A DNA stretch of 63,683 nt. Origin: an uncultured Pseudomonadota bacterium. Its GTDB lineage: Bacteria > Pseudomonadota > Alphaproteobacteria > UBA9219. Below are positions 34,829-43,442 of this stretch, piece after piece. A program made the translations under genes and the position numbers. Positions within the stretch are counted from its first letter, which is position 1. The number at the start of each line of letters is the position of its first letter. The stretch lies in contig CAIXHP010000005.1 in NCBI GenBank assembly GCA_903919315.1, positions 1 to 63,683 on the forward strand, in the 5' to 3' direction. The notes below the pieces were generated by a model that worked only from the letters and a program-made list of their open reading frames with translations, made no database searches and was not told the DNA's origin.

Positions 34829-35716
34829 ATGACAGTTAAGACTGCCCCAATGGCATTCACAATTTCCTTAGCGGTATTCGTGGCCGTTTTTCTGTGGTTT
34901 GCAAACAAAGCAGATCGTCCGATACAACCGTTAGCGCAAGAAACGGTTTTTGAGCGTGTTCTTCGTACGAAGACGCTTCGGTGCGGCTATGTCTCTATTC
35001 CGCTCATTTCGCTGAAAGATCCTAAGACGGGCCAATTTTCAGGAGTGAGCTACGATATTGTCAACGCAATGGGACGCTTTTTGGGCCTTAAAATTGAATG
35101 GGCCGTCGAGACGAACTTTTCAACAATGCTCGAAGAGCTTTCCTTGGGCCGTGTTGACGCTATTTGCCACGGTGACTTTCCTAAAGAAGCAACGGTGGCA
35201 AGGGCAGAGTTTACGGACCCCTTTCACTACCTTGGTTTTGCCGCGTATTCTCGTGCGGATGATATGCGTTTTGACGGCTCTTTAAAATCCCTTAATGAGC
35301 CGAATGTTCGCGTTGCTGTCCTTGATGGGGAAGTCTCAAATGTGATTGCGAAGACGCAGCTGCCGCAAGCCCAGCGCGTTTCTGTTCCTCAGAATGCTAG
35401 CATCAGTGAGATGATTTTACAGGTTACGACAAAAAAGGCGGATATTGCCATCGTACCGGTGCCTGTCGCGAAGCTTTTTCTCAAGTACAATCCGGACAGT
35501 ATTCGGTCAGCCTATGGCGAAAAACCCATTCGCGTCTATCCCATCAGTCTTGTCGTTTCGCACGGTGAGACCAATCTACTGAACTTACTAAACAAAGCTG
35601 TTCGCGAAGTTACGCTTAATGGTGAGGCTGATGCGGCGCTGCACCGATATTTTTCGCCGGACGATATGTTTTACCCTGTGGCTTCCCCGTACGCGCAACT
35701 GAGTGCAGAGCAGTAA
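34829..35716 (+). CDS. Family-3 extracellular solute-binding protein (nuo insertion 2, between nuoI and nuoJ)
   Basis: The product is 295 aa. An N-terminal hydrophobic segment (AFTISLAVFVAVFLWFA) has no lipobox or clear cleavage site. The PBPb fold follows: FERVLRTKTLRCGYVSIP, GRVDAICHGDFPKEATVAR, and a second lobe with KKADIAIVPVPVAK. It shares the paired cysteines and the FERV-RT-T-RC block with the other six but is the most divergent. Its DNA is AT-richer by eye than the flanking nuo genes, so it may have a separate or later origin. A 122-base spacer separates it from nuoJ. Confidence 0.87.
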   Translation: MTVKTAPMAFTISLAVFVAVFLWFANKADRPIQPLAQETVFERVLRTKTLRCGYVSIPLISLKDPKTGQFSGVSYDIVNAMGRFLGLKIEWAVETNFSTMLEELSLGRVDAICHGDFPKEATVARAEFTDPFHYLGFAAYSRADDMRFDGSLKSLNEPNVRVAVLDGEVSNVIAKTQLPQAQRVSVPQNASISEMILQVTTKKADIAIVPVPVAKLFLKYNPDSIRSAYGEKPIRVYPISLVVSHGETNLLNLLNKAVREVTLNGEADAALHRYFSPDDMFYPVASPYAQLSAEQ

Positions 35717-35838
35717 ATGTTTGTCTTTCAACGGGACTCTATGGCGAAGGAGATACAACAATCCTTCTTCGCGTCTAACCTTTTCAGTCCTCTCCCTCAA
35801 CGGGAGGGGCTTCGAACGACTTTTTGGGTGATGGTGTG

Positions 35839-36459
35839 ATGCTGGCTTCCCTGATTTTCTATCTTTTCGCCACTGTGCTGGTCGCGTCCGCCGTGATGGT
35901 GGTGACGGCGCGGAATCCGGTGCATGCGGTTTTGTTCCTCATCCTCTGCTTTTTCAACGCGTCGGGGCTGTTCGTGCTGATGGGGGCGGAGTTTCTCGCC
36001 TTTATCCTGATGATCGTTTATGTGGGCGCGGTCGCGGTTCTGTTCCTGTTCGTCGTGATGCTGTTGAACATCGATTTTAAGTCGATGCGTCAGGGGTTGC
36101 GCAGGCAGCTTCCTCTCGGTCTGGGAGTGGGCGCGTTGCTGTTGGTTGAACTGGCTGTGATGGCGCTGCACTGGTCGTCGGATTCACAGGCTTTTTCGGC
36201 GTTGTCGACCGTTGAAATGGTCAATCAGGCTACGAATGTTGACAGCACTCGCGCCTTGGGCCGCTTGCTTTACACCGATTATTTTTATCCGTTTCAGGTT
36301 GCGGGCTTGATCCTGCTGGTAGCCATGATCGGCGCGATTGTCCTGACGCTGCGCGACCGCAAGCGGGTCAAGCGGCAGAACGCGGCCGAGCAAATGGATC
36401 GCAGGCCGGAGGATGTTGTGGAAATTCGTAAGGTCAAAAGCGGGGAGGGCGCGCTATGA
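35839..36459 (+). CDS. nuoJ: NADH-quinone oxidoreductase subunit J
   Basis: The product is 206 aa with five membrane segments. The conserved third segment region reads [20 protein letters not shown], and [10 protein letters not shown] follows. NuoJ is part of the antiporter-linked membrane arm. The ATG at 35839 is preferred over a possible start five codons earlier. The end overlaps nuoK by 4 bases. Confidence 0.95.
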   Translation: MLASLIFYLFATVLVASAVMVVTARNPVHAVLFLILCFFNASGLFVLMGAEFLAFILMIVYVGAVAVLFLFVVMLLNIDFKSMRQGLRRQLPLGLGVGALLLVELAVMALHWSSDSQAFSALSTVEMVNQATNVDSTRALGRLLYTDYFYPFQVAGLILLVAMIGAIVLTLRDRKRVKRQNAAEQMDRRPEDVVEIRKVKSGEGAL

Positions 36460-36779
36460 ACGCGGCATGGAGCGTTATCGGATTGTCGCATTATCTGGTT
36501 TTGTCGGCGATCCTGTTCACCATCGGGGTGTTGGGCATCTTTATCAATCGCAGGAATGTGATCGTCATTCTGATGTCGATTGAGCTGATGCTGTTGGCGG
36601 TGAACATCAACTTTGTCGCGTTCTCGACGCATCTGCACAATCTGGTGGGGCAGGTGTTCGCCATGTTTGTCCTGACCGTCGCTGCGGCCGAAGCCTCGAT
36701 CGGCCTTGCCATTCTGGTCGTCTGTTTCCGCAATCGCGGTTCCATCGCGGTTGAAGACATCAATCTTATGAAGGGCTGA
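36456..36779 (+). CDS. nuoK: NADH-quinone oxidoreductase subunit K
   Basis: The product is 107 aa with three membrane segments. It contains the conserved acidic residues in [17 protein letters not shown] and the [19 protein letters not shown] segment. NuoK takes part in proton transfer. It overlaps nuoJ by 4 bases and is followed 5 bases later by nuoL. Confidence 0.96.
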   Translation: MNAAWSVIGLSHYLVLSAILFTIGVLGIFINRRNVIVILMSIELMLLAVNINFVAFSTHLHNLVGQVFAMFVLTVAAAEASIGLAILVVCFRNRGSIAVEDINLMKG

Positions 36780-36784
36780 CGCTG

Positions 36785-38776
36785 ATGTTGCTTGATCTCG
36801 CCGCCGTATTTCTTCCCCTGCTGGGCGCTCTGGTCGTCGGCCTGTTCGGTCGTTCGCTTGGCGACCGCGCTTCGCAGCTTGTGACCTGTGCGGGCGTGTT
36901 GGCCGCCGCCGTCGCGTCCGTGTTGATTTTCCACGACGTGGCTTTGTCGGGGGGCGATACGCATGCGTGGGTGTTGGCGAACTGGATCACTTCGGGCGAT
37001 TTCAAGGTCAACTGGGGGCTTAAGATCGACACGCTCACGGCCGTGATGTTGGTGGTGGTGAACGGGGTGTCGGCGATGGTGCATATCTATTCCATCGGCT
37101 ACATGAGCCACGACAAAGGCGTTCCGCGCTTTATGGCCTATCTGAGCCTGTTCACCTTTTTCATGCTGATGCTGGTGACGAGCGACAATCTGTTGCAGAT
37201 GTTTTTCGGGTGGGAGGGCGTGGGGCTGTCGTCTTATCTGCTCATCAACTTCTGGTACGAGAAGGCTTCGGCCAACAGCGCTTCGATCAAGGCGTTTCTG
37301 GTCAACCGCGTCGGCGACTTTGGGTTCATGCTCGGCATCTTTGGCTGCTATCTGGCGTTCGGGTCGGTGCAGTTCGACGTGATGTTCCAAAAAGCGCCGG
37401 ATCTTATGCAGTCGTCCTTTTCGTTCCTCGGCGCGTCGGTGCCGACGTTGACGACGCTTTGCCTGCTGTTGTTCGTGGGCGCGATGGGCAAGTCGGCGCA
37501 GTTGGGTTTGCACACATGGCTGCCCGACGCGATGGAAGGCCCGACTCCGGTTTCCGCCTTGATCCATGCCGCCACGATGGTGACGGCGGGTGTGTTCATG
37601 GTGGCGCGGTTGTCGCCGGTGTTTGAATTCGCGCCGGATGCCTTGGCGGTCGTGGCGGTGGTGGGGGCGTTGACGGCGATTGTCGCGGCCAGCATCGGCC
37701 TCACGCAATTCGACATCAAGCGCGTGATTGCTTATTCGACCATGAGCCAGCTGGGCTATATGTTTTTCGCGCTCGGCATGTCGGCTTATCCGGCGGCGGT
37801 GTTTCATCTCATGACGCATGCGTTCTTTAAGTCGCTGCTGTTTCTCGGCGCGGGGTCCGTCATTCACGCTCTGTCGGGCGAGCAGGACATGCGCAAGATG
37901 GGCGGGATATGGAGGAAGATTCCCTTCACCTATGCCTATATGTGGATCGGTTCGCTGGCTTTGGCGGGCATTGGCATTCCGGGCGTGATGGGGATGGCGG
38001 GGTTCTATTCCAAGGACATCATTTTGGAATCCGCTTTCGCCGCAGGCATGACGCATCATCAGGCGTTCGGCGTGACGGCCTATGTGCTGGGCCTTATCGC
38101 GGCGTTTATGACGGCGTTTTATTCGTGGCGGTTGCTGTTGCTGACCTTCCACGGCACATTCCGGGGCGATCATCACACGCTTGAACACGCGCACGAAGCG
38201 CCGTGGAGCATGCTCGGGCCGCTTGTGCCGTTGGCGCTGGGGGCGATCTTGGCGGGCAAGTTCGGCTATGATTTGTTCGTGGGCGAGGCTATGGCGGAGT
38301 TCTGGCGCGACTCGATCCTGACGCTCAGCTATTTTCCGCCGCGCGAAACCCATTTGGGGGTCGGCACCACGATCCAATTTGCGCATCATGTGTCGGATTG
38401 GGTGGGGCTGTTGCCTCTGGTCGTGGCCTTGGCGGGCATTTTCATGGCGTATGTCTTTTACGTCTGGGCGCCAAGCTTGCCGGGAAAATGCGCGCGCGGC
38501 TTGGGGGCGCTCTATCGCCTTGTGTTCAACAAATACTATTTTGATGAACTCTATAACGCCGTGTTCGTGCGGACGGCGCAGCGGGTGGGGAAGGCGCTGT
38601 GGACGACCGGCGATGACGCGATCATCGACGGCTATGGCCCCAACGGTGTCGCCGCTCTGGCGGTGCGGTTGAGCCAACGGGCGAGCGCCCTTGAGACCGG
38701 TTATGTCTATCACTACGCCTTTGCGATGGTGATCGGGCTAGCCGGATTTGTCACATGGTTTTGGTTTTGGGCCTAG
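36785..38776 (+). CDS. nuoL: NADH-quinone oxidoreductase subunit L
   Basis: The product is 663 aa, an antiporter-like proton-pumping subunit with a long C-terminal amphipathic helix. Recognisable blocks are GWEGVGLSSYLLINFWY, LPDAMEGPTPVSALIHAATM, VIAYSTMSQLGYMFFALG and HLMTHAFFKSLLFLGAGSVI. Directly downstream, where nuoM should be, five solute-binding protein genes follow, the first starting 12 bases after the stop. Confidence 0.97.
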   Translation: MLLDLAAVFLPLLGALVVGLFGRSLGDRASQLVTCAGVLAAAVASVLIFHDVALSGGDTHAWVLANWITSGDFKVNWGLKIDTLTAVMLVVVNGVSAMVHIYSIGYMSHDKGVPRFMAYLSLFTFFMLMLVTSDNLLQMFFGWEGVGLSSYLLINFWYEKASANSASIKAFLVNRVGDFGFMLGIFGCYLAFGSVQFDVMFQKAPDLMQSSFSFLGASVPTLTTLCLLLFVGAMGKSAQLGLHTWLPDAMEGPTPVSALIHAATMVTAGVFMVARLSPVFEFAPDALAVVAVVGALTAIVAASIGLTQFDIKRVIAYSTMSQLGYMFFALGMSAYPAAVFHLMTHAFFKSLLFLGAGSVIHALSGEQDMRKMGGIWRKIPFTYAYMWIGSLALAGIGIPGVMGMAGFYSKDIILESAFAAGMTHHQAFGVTAYVLGLIAAFMTAFYSWRLLLLTFHGTFRGDHHTLEHAHEAPWSMLGPLVPLALGAILAGKFGYDLFVGEAMAEFWRDSILTLSYFPPRETHLGVGTTIQFAHHVSDWVGLLPLVVALAGIFMAYVFYVWAPSLPGKCARGLGALYRLVFNKYYFDELYNAVFVRTAQRVGKALWTTGDDAIIDGYGPNGVAALAVRLSQRASALETGYVYHYAFAMVIGLAGFVTWFWFWA

Positions 38777-38788
38777 GAACGGGAGGCG

Positions 38789-39682
38789 ATGATGTCGAAC
38801 AAAATTGCATGGGTTGCTTTGTTGGTTGCTGCGGTTGCGCTGGCCATCGTCCTGCTGCGCCCCAGCCCCGCGACGGGCGTGCCGGAGGCGAAAAAGGAAA
38901 CCGCGTTTGAGCGGGTGATGCGGACGCGGACGATCAGGTGCGCGTATGCAATGTGGCCGCCTTACGCTATGAGCGACCCGAATACGGGAGCGAAGAGCGG
39001 CATCAATCATGAGATTATGGAGGCCATCGGCAAGGTCGCTAATCTGAAAATCGAATGGCTGGAAGAGGTTGGGTTTGGCTCTTTTCCCGAACAGTTGCGC
39101 AACGGAAAGGAAGACGTTCTTTGCAGCGGCGCATGGATGGGCGCTCCGCGCGGGCAACGTGTGGAGTATACCTCCCCGATAGAATATAGCGTTCTTTATG
39201 CCTATGTGCGCGAGGACGACTCGCGTTTCGACAGCAAACTCGAAGCGCTTAACGATGAATCGGCAACCATAGCCGTCATAGACGGGGGCACGACGAAGAC
39301 AGCGGCAGATGCGGTTTTCCCCAGGGCCAAACAGTATGCTTTACCGGGAGAGGTAGATACGTCGCAGGCTGTTTTGGCTGTGGCGAAGGGCAAGAGTGAT
39401 GCCGTTATTGTGGATGATTTTCTCATTAGCGACTACAACGCGCGCAATCCGTCAAATAAGCTGAGGCGCGTGGCTGGGGCTCCGCCGCTGCGCACTTTCG
39501 GAGTTGCCTATGCCGTGGCTAAGGGGGAGTGGGAGTTGCGCGATTTGTTGAGCGTTGCTCTCTCGGAGTTGCAGCTGAACGGCACGGTTGAGCGGATCAT
39601 TAAGAAGTATGAGACGACACCCGGCTCGATTTTGCGTGTTGCCAAGCCTTATGCCGATCCTGTTCACGGAGGAAACCCATGA
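38789..39682 (+). CDS. Family-3 extracellular solute-binding protein (array member 1 of 5)
   Basis: The product is 297 aa. After a hydrophobic N-terminal segment (IAWVALLVAAVALAIVLL) comes the shared block ETAFERVMRTRTIRCAYAMW, then GKEDVLCSGAWMGAPRGQR, the PIEYSVLYAYVRED hinge region, and lobe 2 with GKSDAVIVDDFLISDYNA. It ends in VAKPYADPVHGGNP. It is very similar to members 4 and 5. A GGAGG ribosome site precedes the start. The next member overlaps it by 4 bases. Confidence 0.9.
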   Translation: MMSNKIAWVALLVAAVALAIVLLRPSPATGVPEAKKETAFERVMRTRTIRCAYAMWPPYAMSDPNTGAKSGINHEIMEAIGKVANLKIEWLEEVGFGSFPEQLRNGKEDVLCSGAWMGAPRGQRVEYTSPIEYSVLYAYVREDDSRFDSKLEALNDESATIAVIDGGTTKTAADAVFPRAKQYALPGEVDTSQAVLAVAKGKSDAVIVDDFLISDYNARNPSNKLRRVAGAPPLRTFGVAYAVAKGEWELRDLLSVALSELQLNGTVERIIKKYETTPGSILRVAKPYADPVHGGNP

Positions 39683-40542
39683 AGAACAAGCTTTCTGTTG
39701 TAGCGGTTGTTCTGGCGCTCGTAGCGCTGGTCGTGCCGTTGTTGCATTCGCCCGACAAGGGCGGGGAGCCAGCGGCGAAGAAAGAAACCGCGTTCGAACG
39801 GGTGATGCGGACGCGGACGATACGGTGCGGTTATGCGGTGTGGGATCCGCTTTTGTACAAAGACCTTAAGACGGGCGAGATGCTTGGCATCGCGCATGAT
39901 GTGTTTGAAGAAGTCGGGAAAAAGCTGGACCTTAAGATTGATTGGGCCGAAGAGGCGAGCTGGGGAACCATCGTTGAGGGGTTGGCGACCAATCGCTATG
40001 ACGCGATTTGCGTGACGCTCGGCTCTGTTCCGTCACGGGCCAAGGTCATTAACTTCACGGTGCCGTTGACCTATACAATGGCCTATATGATCGTCCGACA
40101 GGATGAAAAACGCTTTGACCACAACATGGACTTGAACAAGAGTGGTTATACCATCGCCGTGTTGGATGGTGACATTTCGTCTTTGGTCGTGCCAAAGAAA
40201 TACGCGCAGGCGCACATATCTTCATTGTCGCAGAGCAGCGAGTATTCTTTGTTGCTGCAGGAGGTTGAAACCGGCAAGGCGGATGCCACGGTCGTGGAGA
40301 TGGCCGCTTTTGACAAGTATCAGAAAACCAATCCCGGCAAACTGCGCGTTTTGAATCCCGCCGAACCGGTCGTCATTGCTCCATTGGTTTTTGGCGTGCC
40401 GCAGGGCGATGTCGCCTTTAAGGCCATGGTGGATGCCGCTGTAAACGATCTGTTGATCGACGGGACGATTGACACGATCGTCAATGCCTATGCGCCGGGC
40501 ATTTTCTCGCGACCTGCCACAACGTATGTCTTGCCGAATTGA
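39679..40542 (+). CDS. Family-3 extracellular solute-binding protein (array member 2 of 5)
   Basis: The product is 287 aa. The N-terminus (MKNKLSVVAVVLALVALVVP) and the ETAFERVMRTRTIRCGYAVW block are nearly identical to the other members. The body differs: NRYDAICVTLGSVPSRAKV, then FTVPLTYTMAYMIVRQDE, and lobe 2 with GKADATVVEMAAFDKYQ. It is the most divergent member of the tandem array, suggesting another ligand. Both cysteines are kept. It is translationally coupled to member 1 and separated by only 7 bases from member 3. Confidence 0.89.
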   Translation: MKNKLSVVAVVLALVALVVPLLHSPDKGGEPAAKKETAFERVMRTRTIRCGYAVWDPLLYKDLKTGEMLGIAHDVFEEVGKKLDLKIDWAEEASWGTIVEGLATNRYDAICVTLGSVPSRAKVINFTVPLTYTMAYMIVRQDEKRFDHNMDLNKSGYTIAVLDGDISSLVVPKKYAQAHISSLSQSSEYSLLLQEVETGKADATVVEMAAFDKYQKTNPGKLRVLNPAEPVVIAPLVFGVPQGDVAFKAMVDAAVNDLLIDGTIDTIVNAYAPGIFSRPATTYVLPN

Positions 40543-40549
40543 GGATGTG

Positions 40550-41440
40550 ATGAAAAACAAACTGCCGCAACTCGCCGTTTTGTTGGCCGTCTTGGCTTTG
40601 GTCGTGCCGTTTCTGCACCCGTCGGGGCAGAGTGCTGAGCCAGCGGCGAAGAAAGAGACGGCGTTTGAACGGGTGATGCGGACGCGGACGTTGCGGTGCG
40701 CTTATATGCTGTGGCCGCCCCATCTTATGGCGGATCCAAATACTAAGGCTTTAAGCGGCAAAGATTTTGAGATTATGGAGGCCATTGGCAAAACGGCGAA
40801 CCTGAAAATCGAATGGGCGGAAGAGGTTGGGTTGGGCGCTTTTCCCGAACAGCTTCATAGCGGTAAGGAAGATGTCTTTTGCGTGACGGTTTGGCAGAGT
40901 TCTATGCGCGCCGCTCGTGTCGATCTTACGCAAGCCGTCGACTATAGCCCGCCCTATGCCTTTGTTCGTGACGGCGACACGCGTTTTGATAACAATCTTG
41001 AATTACTCAACAGTGAGCAGGCGACTATTGTCGTCGTCGATGGCAGCACACATAAGTCGGTCGCTGACAGCTCATTCCCGAAGGCGAAGCAGTATACTTT
41101 GCCGGGCGATTCCGATGCTTCGCAGGTGCTGATGTCTTTGGCTATGGGCAAGGGCGATGTCGTGTTTGCGGACGAGTTTCTTGTTTATGAGTACAACAAA
41201 CATAATCCTGACGCGAAGTTGCGCCGCGTAGCGGGAGTGCCGCCCGTGCGCATTTATGGTGAGGCGTTCGCTGTGGCCAAAGGCGAGTGGGAGCTGCGCG
41301 ATTTGTTGAATGTTGCGCTCGGTGAGTTGCAGGGCAACGGCACTATTGATTGCATTATCAGCAAATATGAGGTGGTTCCCGGCGCGATGCTGCGTGTTGC
41401 CAAGCCTTATGCCGATCCTGCTCGCGGAGAAAATCCATGA
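40550..41440 (+). CDS. Family-3 extracellular solute-binding protein (array member 3 of 5)
   Basis: The product is 296 aa from the ATG at 40550 (MKNKLPQLAVLLAVLALVVP), chosen by similarity to the paralogues; the frame is open 27 codons upstream inside member 2. It has ETAFERVMRTRTLRCAYMLW, GKEDVFCVTVWQSSMRAAR, YSPPYAFVRDGD, and lobe 2 with GKGDVVFADEFLVYEYN. A third cysteine occurs near the C-terminus (GTIDCIISKYEV). It is intermediate in similarity. The stop overlaps the next member by 4 bases. Confidence 0.9.
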   Translation: MKNKLPQLAVLLAVLALVVPFLHPSGQSAEPAAKKETAFERVMRTRTLRCAYMLWPPHLMADPNTKALSGKDFEIMEAIGKTANLKIEWAEEVGLGAFPEQLHSGKEDVFCVTVWQSSMRAARVDLTQAVDYSPPYAFVRDGDTRFDNNLELLNSEQATIVVVDGSTHKSVADSSFPKAKQYTLPGDSDASQVLMSLAMGKGDVVFADEFLVYEYNKHNPDAKLRRVAGVPPVRIYGEAFAVAKGEWELRDLLNVALGELQGNGTIDCIISKYEVVPGAMLRVAKPYADPARGENP

Positions 41441-42327
41441 AAAACAAGCTGTCTGTTGTTGCGGTCGTGGTCGCGCTCGTGGCGCTGGTCGTGCCGCTGT
41501 TGCATTCGCCTGACAAGGGCGGGGAGCCAGCGGCGAAGAAGGAAACCGCGTTTGAGCGCGTGATGCGGACGCGGACGATCAGGTGCGCTTATGCGTTGTG
41601 GCCGCCGTTTGCTATGAGCGATCCGAACACGGGGGCGAAGAGCGGGATCAATCACGAGGTTATGGAGGCCATCGGCAAGGTTGCTAATTTGAAGATCGAA
41701 TGGCTGGAGGAGGTTGGGTTTGGCTCTTTTCCTGATCAGCTGCGATCGGGGAAAGAGGATGTCTTTTGCACGGGCGCGTGGATGAGTGTGCCGCGTGCGC
41801 AACGTATCGAGTACACCGCCCCTATCGAGTACGGTGTTCTGTATGCCTATGTGCGCGAGAACGACGCGCGTTTTGACGGCAAGCTTGAGACGCTTAATGA
41901 TGAAAACGTCACGATGGCGGTTATCGACGGGAACACCAGCGATGCCGTGACGGAAGCAGAGTTTCCGAAGGCGAAGCGGTATGCCGTGCCTTCTGCTGCG
42001 GATGCGGCTCAGCTTCTATTGACTGTGGCGACGGGGAAGGGCGACGCTGTTATCGTGGATGATTTCCAAATCAGCGATTACAACGCGCACAATCCGTCGA
42101 ATAAGCTGCGACGTGTGGCTGGCACACCTCCTTTGCGGACCTTTGGTACGGCCTATGCTGTTGCCAAAGGGGAATGGGAGTTGCGTGATCTGATCAATGT
42201 GGCTCTTTCCGAACTGCAGCTGAACGGGACGGTTGAGCGGATCATTAAGAAGTATGAGACAACGCCTGGCTCGGTCGTGCGCGTTGTTAAGCCTTATGCC
42301 GATCCTGCTCGCGGAGAAAATCCATGA
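41437..42327 (+). CDS. Family-3 extracellular solute-binding protein (array member 4 of 5)
   Basis: The product is 296 aa. It has the common leader (MKNKLSVVAVVVALVALVVP), ETAFERVMRTRTIRCAYALW, GKEDVFCTGAWMSVPRAQR and a lobe-2 segment GKGDAVIVDDFQISDYNAHN. Long DNA stretches are nearly identical to members 1 and 5, particularly the first ~400 bases and the last ~150, which points to recent duplication or gene conversion. It overlaps both neighbours by 4 bases. Confidence 0.9.
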   Translation: MKNKLSVVAVVVALVALVVPLLHSPDKGGEPAAKKETAFERVMRTRTIRCAYALWPPFAMSDPNTGAKSGINHEVMEAIGKVANLKIEWLEEVGFGSFPDQLRSGKEDVFCTGAWMSVPRAQRIEYTAPIEYGVLYAYVRENDARFDGKLETLNDENVTMAVIDGNTSDAVTEAEFPKAKRYAVPSAADAAQLLLTVATGKGDAVIVDDFQISDYNAHNPSNKLRRVAGTPPLRTFGTAYAVAKGEWELRDLINVALSELQLNGTVERIIKKYETTPGSVVRVVKPYADPARGENP

Positions 42328-43205
42328 AGAACAAGCTTTCCGTTGTTGCGGTTGTGGTCGCGCTTGTGGCGTTGGGCATGCCGTTCCTGCATTCATCGGA
42401 CAAAGGCGGCGGGCCGGTGGCGAAGAAAGAGACGGCGTTTGAGCGGGTGATGCGGACGCGGACGATCAGGTGCGCGTACGCGATGTGGCCGCCGTTTGCG
42501 ATGAGCGATCCGAATACGGGGGCGAAGAGCGGGATCAATCATGAGGTTATGGAGGCCATCGGCAAGGTTGCCAATTTGAAGATCGAATGGCTGGAGGAGG
42601 TTGGGTTCGGCTCTTTTCCCGAACAGTTGCGCACGGGGAAGGAAGACGTATTCTGCAGCGGCGCGTGGATGAGTGTGCCGCGTGGGCAGCGTGTGGAATA
42701 CACGGCTCCCATCGAATATAGCGTTCTTTACGCCTATGTGCGCGAAGGCGATGCTAGGTTTGACGGCAAGCCTGAATCTCTTAACGATGAACATTACACT
42801 ATGGCCTTGGTCGACGGCAGCACTAACAAGGCTGTGACGGATGCGGTTTTCTCCAAGGTGAAGCAATATGCTTTGCCGGGTAATTCCGACGATTCTCAGG
42901 CAATGTTGGCGGTGGCTATGGGCAAGAGCGATGCTGTCGTCTTTGATGATTTTCTCATAGGCGACTTTAACGCGCACAATCCGAGCGCCAAGTTGAGGCG
43001 CGTGGCCGGAATGGCTCCGTTGCGCACGTTTGGGGCTGCCTACGGCGTGGCCAAGGGCGAGTGGGAGTTGCGGGATTTGTTGAATGTGGCGCTCTCTGAA
43101 TTGCAGCTGAATGGCACGGTTGAGCGGATCATTAAGAAGTATGAGACGACACCCGGCTCGGTCGTGCGCGTTGCCAAACCTTATGCCAGCGGGCCTGTGA
43201 ACTGA
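42324..43205 (+). CDS. Family-3 extracellular solute-binding protein (array member 5 of 5)
   Basis: The product is 293 aa, closest to member 4 in its first half and to member 1 in parts of its second. It has GKEDVFCSGAWMSVPRGQR, PIEYSVLYAYVREGD and GKSDAVVFDDFLIGDFNAHN. The C-terminal tail is shorter (VAKPYASGPVN), as expected for the last gene of the array, which no longer overlaps a following copy. An R2 repeat lies between it and nuoM. Confidence 0.9.
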   Translation: MKNKLSVVAVVVALVALGMPFLHSSDKGGGPVAKKETAFERVMRTRTIRCAYAMWPPFAMSDPNTGAKSGINHEVMEAIGKVANLKIEWLEEVGFGSFPEQLRTGKEDVFCSGAWMSVPRGQRVEYTAPIEYSVLYAYVREGDARFDGKPESLNDEHYTMALVDGSTNKAVTDAVFSKVKQYALPGNSDDSQAMLAVAMGKSDAVVFDDFLIGDFNAHNPSAKLRRVAGMAPLRTFGAAYGVAKGEWELRDLLNVALSELQLNGTVERIIKKYETTPGSVVRVAKPYASGPVN

Positions 43206-43261
43206 CTCAATCTTAGGAGTGTTGCTCTTTGCAAAGGTCTTTGGAAAAGCTTTGTTGGAGT

Positions 43262-43379
43262 CCCTCCCCCCTTGGGGGGAGGTTAGGCGGGGGGTGGGTT
43301 CCGTTTGCGTTGTTGCAGCGTTGTTTGCGGCGCGAGCGACCCCCCACCCAACCCTCCCCCCAAGGGGGGAGGGCTTTTG
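43262..43379. repeat. R2 palindromic element, full copy, between the SBP array and nuoM
   Basis: The left arm (CCCTCCCCCCTTGGGGGGAG, then GTTAGGCGGGGGGTGGG) and the right arm (CCCCCCACCCAACCCTCCCC, then CCAAGGGGGGAGGG) are inverted and enclose ~45 bases. A TTTT tail follows the second arm. Confidence 0.9.
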
Positions 43380-43442
43380 ATGGCGCTTTCTTGAGGATGG
43401 CGTTTGTCGGGTTGTTCTTCTCTCCGTTCGCGGGACGTGGTC

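Noticed and set aside
36491-38713. 740-codon minus-strand frame across nuoK-nuoL
   Set aside because: Arg/His/Gln-rich antisense of membrane-protein codons; nuoK and nuoL on the plus strand are certain.
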